Part shown: piece by piece, positions 56,860 through 64,000 of the stretch
Position numbering within the stretch: the stretch's first letter is position 1
Layout: every line of letters begins with the position of its first letter
The notes under the pieces: model-generated
What the model saw: only the letters and a program-made list of their open reading frames with translations
Database searches by the model: none
Told to the model about the DNA's origin: nothing
Position numbers and translations under genes: made by a program
Assembly: GCA_020809705.1 (NCBI GenBank)
Contig: CP085834.1
Coordinates: 868,001 to 932,000 of the forward strand
Origin: Calonectria ilicicola
Lineage: Eukaryota > Ascomycota > Sordariomycetes > Hypocreales > Nectriaceae
Direction of reading: 5' to 3'
Length of the DNA stretch: 64,000 nt

Positions 56860-59124
56860 TCAATCCAGAAGACCACACATAGCCAAAACGACCTTCTCCG
56901 AGCCCTGTTCTCCATTGGCATCCCCAACGTAACCAAGCCTGCCCAACCCAATTTGGGCGAATGCCACCGCAGCCTCATTCGATGTTTCCTCCCCACTATA
57001 CCAGGTTGCCAATTTTCCCACATTGACCAGGAATTGTGTCTTTTGTCTATAGGACGAGTGTAGACGACTAGCGAGACAGGAGCCAACCACGGCCTTTCGC
57101 AGGCTGATTGTATCGCGAGTATATGATCCCATCTTCCAAGGAATACCAAGCTTGACAAAGAAGCGAGTCAACTCGCCCTGGTTGATCGTGGTACAGAAAC
57201 AACCTGCCAGCACAACCGTGGAACCCTCACGCATGCAATCTATAACACATTCCCATACCTTTTTTTGGCGTACAAGTGCTCCATCGCCAACCAGAATAAC
57301 AGATGGGGGCGGATTATTGGTTAGCATAGCAATGGCAGAATCTGGCGTTGTGGCCCGCTCCATCTTGGCTTTTGAAGCAATGCGTGAGACCAGACTTTCA
57401 TAGAAATCTTCAAACACAGACCTGTACTCGAGGCACAGTCCAAGGACACGACGATTACTTGAGGTCTGAGAAGAGGCCATTACAACATCTCTAAACTTAG
57501 ACGGAGCCACTCCGGCATGCGCTGCTTTCTTTGCTACAGCATCTGCAGCGGTATTCAGCTCTCTTGGAATTTTCCAGAGATGGATGCAGAGACCCTTGTC
57601 TTTCCATCTTTCTGTTTCCCCAAGCAATAGTTGCCACAAGTCTCTGTTCTTGACACTGTCGCCGGTGCGCGTCGTCCACCCATTTTGGGTCCAGATCTTC
57701 GCTCGGGAAGTAGCGCCTTCAACGACGTACGAGGAATCGGTTGCTATTACAAGGCAATCATGGCCTTCAGCTTTCCAATCCCAGAGACGTAGTGCACCGA
57801 TAACTGCCCGCAGTTCCGCTCGGTTACTCGTCGCAATGCTCCAATCACCAAATGGGCCTTTCTCTTCAAGCCGCCCAGACACAGCGAGATTGTTAGTCTG
57901 TGTATTATCCCCAGACGTTCTTAGGACGACGCCCCAACCTGCGCTAGCCTCTGGCTGCCCGTTATTGATACACGCACCATCAGTGTAAACCAGGACCCTT
58001 CCTTGATCATGGCGGTGAACGAATCGAACAGCGCGGCTGCTGCACATCCGAGTTGGTGGAAAGCGCTCAGTTGGGGATGTGGAGGATGGCAGAGGGGTTA
58101 ATTCCGATGGAAAAGCCTTTCCAGTACCTCGCCATCTCTTCATTTTGTTGGTTGTTATACATTGGCATTTTTCTGAGGTGGTACTCGCGCTGGCGGTAAC
58201 AGGCTTCCCTTGGTAGACGGTGGCCCAAGACGCTGTATCAGCATTGATCATATCTAGGGCATCTTCTGTTTTTTGCCAGGAACTTTGGCAATACCCCAGA
58301 ACAAAAGCTGCTTCCTCTTTAGATCCGGGACTATAGAAGGATGCCGGGGTCGCAGTCTCTTCGGTGGCCAATGGCTCCCAGAAATGGGGATTTGCATCAT
58401 GCACAACTTGGCAAAGCCTGCGGTATTGTTTTTTTAATTTCTCAACTGCTGCATCATAGTCTCTCCTGGATATGGTTTGCATCTTTCTGCGAGCGAGGTC
58501 TCCAACAGGCCGATCAGCGAAGGAATCGAAAGCAGGGAACCCGTAGTCGTCTTCAGACTCAAAGGCCGCAAGATCGAGGTGGAGGCGCAGCTTCAGAAGA
58601 GTGAGAGCGACGAGATGACTGAGGTTTGGGAAATCCGAGCAGAAGACGTCGATGGGTTCGAAAACGTTGGCACCGCGAATGTTCAAATAGGGAATCGTCA
58701 TGTCGTCAAAATTGTAGTTACCGGCGCTGCCAACGGTGGCCCACCATTTGATAAAATCGTAACACTCCTGCTCCCGGCCCAGCTGCAGCATCAGGTGGGG
58801 GATAATGTCTCGCACACCGAGGCTGTCGCTTCGGCACAGTCGGAGCATGTCCATGAGGTGATCGAGAGCTCTCTCGATGGAATCTTCCGTGTTAGCTTCG
58901 ATCAGGGCTCTGGCCACGGCGAACCGTGCGCTCATGTAGTCGCGCGTTTCCACCAAGCCCCAGAAGCGGCCCACGCCAGACTCGAAAACATTTCGTGAAC
59001 CAGTTTGAGCTCGAAGCTCGGCCTCAGCACGCGCGAGCCCAGTTTCGGCCTTCTCGATTTTCCATTCGTGGTAAGAGTCCTCATCGGATGGAGAGGCCAC
59101 GACGAAGGCGTCATAAAAAAACAT
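56860..59124 (-). CDS. Fusion: MYND-finger-type helical domain, RNase H, ThuA-like C-terminus, 754 aa
   Basis: A single exon. Residues about 45-290 resemble the helical part of fungal MYND-finger proteins (RFWGLVETRDYMSARFAVAR, DHLMDMLRLCRSDSLGVRD, CYDFIKWWATVG). Residues about 395-550 form an RNase H domain with the acidic residues in place: VYTDGAC, NRAELRAVIGAL, IATDSSYVVEG, and ADAVAKKAAHA at the end. Residues about 610-754 (VILVGDGALV, VVLAGCFCTTI, KLGIPWKMGSYTRDT, LGYVGDANGEQGSEKVVLAM) match a C-terminal module that also follows MYND fingers in fungi. The MYND zinc cysteines themselves are not visible. It seems an RNase H gene has been joined to, or inserted into, such a protein. The RNase H could act on RNA in RNA:DNA hybrids. 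No retroelement reverse transcriptase is nearby. Confidence 0.75.
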   Translation of the reverse strand: MFFYDAFVVASPSDEDSYHEWKIEKAETGLARAEAELRAQTGSRNVFESGVGRFWGLVETRDYMSARFAVARALIEANTEDSIERALDHLMDMLRLCRSDSLGVRDIIPHLMLQLGREQECYDFIKWWATVGSAGNYNFDDMTIPYLNIRGANVFEPIDVFCSDFPNLSHLVALTLLKLRLHLDLAAFESEDDYGFPAFDSFADRPVGDLARRKMQTISRRDYDAAVEKLKKQYRRLCQVVHDANPHFWEPLATEETATPASFYSPGSKEEAAFVLGYCQSSWQKTEDALDMINADTASWATVYQGKPVTASASTTSEKCQCITTNKMKRWRGTGKAFPSELTPLPSSTSPTERFPPTRMCSSRAVRFVHRHDQGRVLVYTDGACINNGQPEASAGWGVVLRTSGDNTQTNNLAVSGRLEEKGPFGDWSIATSNRAELRAVIGALRLWDWKAEGHDCLVIATDSSYVVEGATSRAKIWTQNGWTTRTGDSVKNRDLWQLLLGETERWKDKGLCIHLWKIPRELNTAADAVAKKAAHAGVAPSKFRDVVMASSQTSSNRRVLGLCLEYRSVFEDFYESLVSRIASKAKMERATTPDSAIAMLTNNPPPSVILVGDGALVRQKKVWECVIDCMREGSTVVLAGCFCTTINQGELTRFFVKLGIPWKMGSYTRDTISLRKAVVGSCLASRLHSSYRQKTQFLVNVGKLATWYSGEETSNEAAVAFAQIGLGRLGYVGDANGEQGSEKVVLAMCGLLD

Positions 59125-60189
59125 GGTTTAGCGATGTCGACTTGGCTTGGGGGTCTGTGAGATCCCTGTTCTCAGGGGCTGCATGCCATTTTCTGGTTTG
59201 CTCCCTTTGTTAAGGGCGGGGTCACGTGGGGCTGTTGTGGACGTGCCTGCTTGTGCTACCCGAAGTTGCTTTTTGATTGCTGAACCAATCCAGTGACACA
59301 CGCGCTTGAGGAGATGTTGGTTCTCTGGAAACTCGTGATTCATGGCTTTGCTATTTTGACATAGTTTCCCACTGAAGCAATGTACAAATAACTCAGGTCT
59401 CATGCACATTTGCCTTCCGAACTTTTAGCGGCGTGTTTGAGGCCATCAAATAACAGCTATGTCACCAAATATTTCGGGCTACCCTACATAGTACATAAAT
59501 CGTAGTGATTATGAACGAATCTAAAAGCAAGAATAAATAATTAATTAGCATTGGTTTAGTGTTTTGTTTTTTTGTTTTTTTTTTATATGAATTGAAACCA
59601 TGGGGATAGCCTTGAATGTGTCCTTCAACACCTTGGTTCAACAAACAAATTGAACGGTGTTTGTGAATGCTGTTGGACGGATGTGAGAGGCCGCGATATA
59701 GAATTTCACAACAACCCCGTTGGCAATCTCATTAAATGTCAGATATACCCTTTAGATACAGCCAGAGCTACTGAAATCCATAATAGTCAATATCTGTCTA
59801 TCACTATCAGCCCTTATCACTGACTTCGCTTCAATGGCAGGATTTGCTATTCGATGAACTTTGGCCCTTTTTTTTTTTTTTTTGCAGTTCACACAAAACA
59901 TTATTTATTCGTCATGATCCTATATAATGGTAGTGTTGATTTTAGTTTTTCGTAAGAGCATCAAGTCCCACACAGCGGAATGTTGGAGGCATGCATTTAT
60001 TCGCTCGCACGGACAGGAAGCTGAGAGCACAGCCTGTTTGGTGACGCATTTCGATGACGTAAGCAGGCCTGAACTTTTCGCCAAATTAGGTTTTATTTCG
60101 TGTCGCGGTTTTGGGCCGGTTGGCGAAATTAAAAAAAAAAATAAACCAATTTCATTTCTCCTGTCGTGCACAATCTGTAAATCTCACAA
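59125..60189. promoter_or_regulatory. Divergent promoter region
   Basis: About 1.1 kb between the RNase H fusion (minus) and the Zn2Cys6 regulator (plus). T-rich runs lie near 59560-59585 and 59868-59884, and an A run near 60130. No gene was recognised. Confidence 0.4.
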
Positions 60190-61872
60190 ATGGCGGCTCC
60201 AGCGGAAAATGCTAAGAAGTGGACTAGGGTGAGTGTGCCAAGAGTAAGAACTGGATGTGTCACCTGGTACGTAAATTTAATAGCCTCATGCATGTCAATG
60301 AGACATTTCTGTCCAACCAACTAATCGTGTTTATAGCAAGTGAGTTACTCCTGCCGAGATCCGTACGACTAATTCTCATTCCTGGATAGAATTCGCCATT
60401 TGAAATGTGATGAGTCTAAGCCCCATTGCCGTAGGTGTGAAAAAGATGGCGTTGTTTGCGATGGCTACCGCATCGTCCCGATACGGAAACGCAGACTAAG
60501 AGCCAAGAAAGATCAAGCTATAAAGCGGGAGATGACTCATCTAGGACAAGGGATTGCATCTCTGCCAAGGAGTTTGCCCCTAGTCCGAGGAATTAGCACC
60601 ACCCAAGTCCCACTGGAAGCTGATCTCTTGTATCACATCCGAACATGTACTATTCAGGACCTCGCAACAGGACTGTTCCCGACTGAATTCTGGGAAGTTT
60701 ATGCTATCCCCCTTGGTTATGCTCTAGACCCTATTAAACACGCCCTATGCGCCCTTGGAAGCGCTCACAGGCGCTTCAAGCGTGAACACTTAACACCCCC
60801 AAACCTGCCTCTGATGAAGGATCTTGACGATATTGTAATGAAGCAATATAACCAGGCCATCTGGCATGTGGGCCAATTTATGCAAGAATCATCAAAAAAC
60901 AACATTGAAATTGCTCTTAGCTGTTGTCTAATATTTATCAGCATTGAGAACCTGCTGGGCCGATTCGTCGAATCAAGGCGCCATTTAGAAGCAGGAATCA
61001 CGTTACTTCGAGCACTCAAACAACATGTGCCTGGAGAAATCCACTATAAAGGGGAAATATTAGGTTCTGGGTTTGTGGAAAATATTTCTACTTTAATATC
61101 CCGACATATGCAAGATTTATCCTTTTACTTGGGACTGGATATCACAACTGGAACAGACATCGAAGCTCACCAAGATTCGAGCTCGGACAACGATAACCTA
61201 TCATTTCGATCAGCTATGGAGGCATCACAGTCCGCTCTTTTCATTGAAAAGATATACAGAATAAATGTTGAATATCTTGAAAGGGCGTCTTTTGCCAACT
61301 CGAGCCCAAACGACGAACCAATGGAACATCTGTCCAAAAAATGCAACTTGCATGAGAGTTTGCGTCAACAAGGCATACTAATGGAATCAGTTTCTCAATT
61401 ATTCTACAACTGGAGCACCAGATTTGACTCTTTCAAGACGAAAGCAATTAGAAACGGACTACAAAAACAAGAATTGCATCAAATCCTGTCACTCTCATTG
61501 GAGCAGGCGGTTTGGTTAGCTTTCATCAAATTGGGAGCCTCCGAGGAAAGCATTCCGCCAGAAGAGTGTGACGAGATCCTGGATGCTGCCGAGGCTTTAA
61601 TTAAATCGGAGCTCTTCTCGTCACTCTTCGTATTTTCGTTTGACGCAAACCTGGTTCCAACAATTACCATGATCTTTATGTCATGTACAGACCTCAAAGT
61701 TCGACAAAGAGCGTTAGAATTGCTTCGTTCTGTCAAAAGAAGAGATGGTATTTGGGACAGCCAAAAGATTGCAAAGGTTCTTGAGGGGGGGATGATATCG
61801 GGTAAATCCTACATTGTGCCATGGACTTTACTCCCATACGAGATACAAAATTTGACCAATACTCTAAATTAG
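60190..61872 (+). CDS. Zn2Cys6 transcription factor with a 3-nt exon, 520 aa
   Basis: The start is the ATG at 60190. Exon 1 (60190-60266) ends in RVRTGCVT plus two bases. A 3-nt exon CAA (60337-60339) lies between a TATAG acceptor and a GTGAGT donor. Exon 3 runs 60390-61872. Only this splicing gives the full zinc cluster C-x2-C-x6-C-x6-C-x2-C-x6-C: CVTCKIRHLKCDESKPHC then RRCEKDGVVC. The cluster is followed by a basic linker (RIVPIRKRRLRAKKDQ). The rest is the usual helical fungal regulatory domain (LLYHIRTCTIQDLATG, HALCALGSAHRRF, EIALSCCLIFISIENLLG, FVESRRHLEAGITLLR), as in the Fungal_trans_2 family. It should bind DNA as a dimer at CGG half-sites. The target genes are unknown; the adjacent protease and RNase H fusion are candidates by position only. 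Confidence 0.85.
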
Positions 61873-62132
61873 ATTTGATGACAAGGACACAATTTCATTG
61901 CTAGATAATTTCTTCATAGTTTTTATCGCTCTCCAACCCATATCTTAATATGAATCGAATAATGGACACCCTCTTGAGTGTGAGTTAATTGGAATGTACC
62001 TCGCATTCCATCCGAAATCTAAACGAAACGTAGTCAATTCATCAAACCTTTCTATATATCACACACTACCCAAGTACTCCACATAAATTTACAACAATAA
62101 AAGTCTTATTAGCAAGTGTCTAGCATTATCCC

Positions 62133-64000
62133 TCATCTAGCCCCAATGAATTGATATCGCAGACATCCAGCATCAATATATCCACCAACTCCGCCATTTC
62201 CAGTACCTGCCGTGTGGTTAGCTAAATACTCAAACATAATTCGTGCCCTAGAAGACTCTAGAGATCAGGGTGCTTACAATCGCTGTACGCGTTTTCGAGA
62301 ATGGTCTGGCAGGTTGGGCCATCCTGTCCAATTGGTTGCTGGATATACTGACTGTTTTGCTCTGTCTCGCAACCCTTGATCCATGAAATAGAATAAAAGT
62401 ATGAGATACCACCGCTGTCTCTCTTTAGATCTTCTACAGCGTCATCCTCGGGTCCGATGGTCTTTTGTCTATCCCTGGCCAAGTTGGGATCGCCACAGAT
62501 GCTCTTTGCGTAAGAAGACTGAGAACTAGGATTCACATCACCGTGGTTAGGGAAATCATCCTCGTTTTCGCAAACTACTGCTTTTGTCTCCAGAGGTGTT
62601 AGTGGGTCTTCCGTAGTGGTGGGTGCGTCCGTGGTGGTCGCCGTGTTCACCCACGAGACACATGTTGCGCTCTCCACACAGGGACCTTGTACTCCAATCC
62701 CCACAATGCACTCTGTTGTAGTAGATGCTTTGGCGCATGAACTTCCATCAGGTGTCGTGATGGTTCCCATAAGCGTAGTAACGAAAGTGGGAGTAGGCTC
62801 GCTTGTGATGCTTGGCTTTTGCGTAGTTGTCTTCTGAGCCGTAGTCGTCTTCTGAGCCATAGTCGTCTTCTGAGCCGTAGTCGTCTTCTGAGCCGTAGTC
62901 GTCTTCTGAGCCGTAGTCGTCTTCTGAGCCGTAGTCGTCTTCTGAGCCGTAGTCGTCTTCTGAGTAGTAGTCGTTGAGGGGAGTGGGATCTCACAAGCCG
63001 CCCCCTTAGTTTGCCGCCGCTGATTCGAACCGCTGTTCGGATTCCAGGCGCAGGCCTGCTGGTGAAGGTCGAGGCCGTTCCAGATTCCGTTTCGGTCCGT
63101 TGGACTATCTTGCGAGCTAAATTCGATCTCACCACGAGACCAGCTCTTATCTATGATATATTGCCTAATTCCTGCTGCAGTCGCAGGAACCGAACCGCCA
63201 TCTTCATTTTTAAGGTTGCCGATTTGCACCATCTTGAGCAAACTAGCGGCGAGTCCTACAGTTATTGCTGAGGCTAAAAGTGGCGAGGGGAGATGGATTA
63301 GAAATGGCCTCGCACGCTATGTGGGAAAAGAACAAAGAAAACTTACCCTCTGATGTGCCACGCCCTTGTCTATAATACCCAAAATTCCAGTCTGGTGTAT
63401 TCCCTTCCGCAACTTTAACATTGAATCCAGGTGCGTAAACGTGCGGGAGGCCTTGGGCGAGATCGGTGCTGCCATAGCCAACAACAGTCATTTCGTCTGG
63501 GTCCTCGGCCTGGATGGCACCAACGACAAGAAGCTCTGGTAGACGCAAAGGATCATCTATTTTCCCAAAGTTTTGTGGCCAGCCGTCAATTGTAGACGTC
63601 TGCTGGTTACCAGCTCCTGTGATTACGAGCATGCCTTTTTCCATGATGCTCTGGATGATTGTATGGAGTCGCCACTCAAATCCGAAAGATTGATCGATTG
63701 GCTGACCACCAATAAGCAAATTCGTGAATGAACCGTCGCCTACTTTACGGTGGAACGCGTCACGAATGTAATAGTATGCCAAAAGCAAGACACCATTAGC
63801 TCCGCCCGTGTCCGTGAGTTTATCGTCCAAGGCTGCAATCGTCTCGATAAACTGGTCTTGAGTCCACAATCTACCATCTGGGCTATTGCGAGGGAGGCGG
63901 ACAATGTGGGGCTTAATACCCTTGGCGGCGCCGAGCGTGTTTCCTGCGATCAGGCTAAACATAGTTGTCCCGTGAGCTTTGCCCGCACCATCAAAGCTAA
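62133..64000 (-). CDS. Subtilisin-like (S8) serine protease with Thr-rich repeat stalk, 5' end outside window
   Basis: Exons 63347 to the window edge, 62278-63273 and 62133-62206. The edge shows the catalytic His motif KAHGTTMFSLIAG. Further in are GGANGVLLLAYYY and MLVITGAGNQQ, the latter corresponding to the subtilase oxyanion-hole Asn region, then ELLVVGAI. The nucleophile sits in GRGTSEASAITVGLAASLL, formed by splicing. The catalytic Asp would lie beyond the window. After the protease part comes a stalk of TTTAQK repeats, then a cysteine-containing module (SSCAKASTTTECIVGIG, GPCVESATCVSWV) and a C-terminal domain ending YSDCTGNGGVGGYIDAGC. This layout is known from fungal secreted S8 proteases with C-terminal appendages. 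A degenerate relative of the exon-2 start lies at 22975-23065. Confidence 0.82.
62823..62966. repeat. 18-bp tandem repeat, 8 units, in frame
   Basis: The unit GTAGTCGTCTTCTGAGCC repeats eight times with one or two changes in the end units and one in the third. On the minus strand it encodes TTTAQK (TTMAQK once). It is in frame with the protease, so copy number can vary without frameshift. Confidence 0.92.

Overview
This window comes from a filamentous ascomycete, most likely a Sordariomycete of the Hypocreales (a Trichoderma-like genome is my best guess, by inference only). The evidence is short introns of about 50-80 bp with GTRNGT donors and CTAAC branch sites, and fungal-only families: Clr5-ankyrin, NACHT STAND proteins, F-box, Zn2Cys6, DUF1996, rhodopsin-domain membrane proteins and secreted PAN/apple proteins. 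No RNA gene, CRISPR array or prokaryotic feature was seen. Exon coordinates were read by eye from splice signals and frame continuity.

Layout. 0.9-7.7 kb: a Clr5-ankyrin gene, an unrecognised gene and an F-box gene. 7.9-11.9 kb: a decayed NLR (STAND) gene, nucleoside phosphorylase - NACHT - ankyrin - CorA-like membrane domain, lacking its 5' end and carrying two frameshifts and three stops. 12.6-16 kb: two secreted proteins (PAN/apple and DUF1996). 17.3-17.8 kb: a 481-bp inverted-repeat transposon with an 11-bp target duplication. 18-22.6 kb: the 3' half of a broken ABCC transporter and two unrecognised genes. 23-28 kb: a decayed protease fragment, a membrane-anchored cell-surface protein and a large four-helix membrane protein. 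28.2-31.5 kb has no supported gene.

31.5-37 kb: a seven-exon MFS anion transporter, a second F-box gene and an aldo-keto reductase. 38.2-42.4 kb: a second NLR, NACHT followed by TPR-like repeats, split by one in-frame TAG. 44-47.3 kb: two convergent secreted alpha/beta hydrolases (one epoxide hydrolase). 47.9-48.75 kb: a LINE-like insertion with an AATC tail and a 13-bp target duplication, which cuts an unrecognised gene. 50 kb: a small secreted cysteine-rich protein. 52.8-54.3 kb: an argininosuccinate lyase pseudogene. 54.7-59.1 kb: a rhodopsin-domain membrane protein and a MYND-type/RNase H fusion. 60.2-61.9 kb: a Zn2Cys6 regulator whose zinc knuckle needs a 3-nt exon. The right edge holds the 3' part of a subtilisin-like protease.

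The window reads as a fast-evolving accessory compartment. It has STAND receptors, Clr5-ankyrin and F-box genes, secreted proteins, two transposon scars and at least four broken genes. Every in-frame stop I could place is TAA or TAG explainable by one CpA-to-TpA transition, which would fit light repeat-induced point mutation, but the number is too small to prove it.
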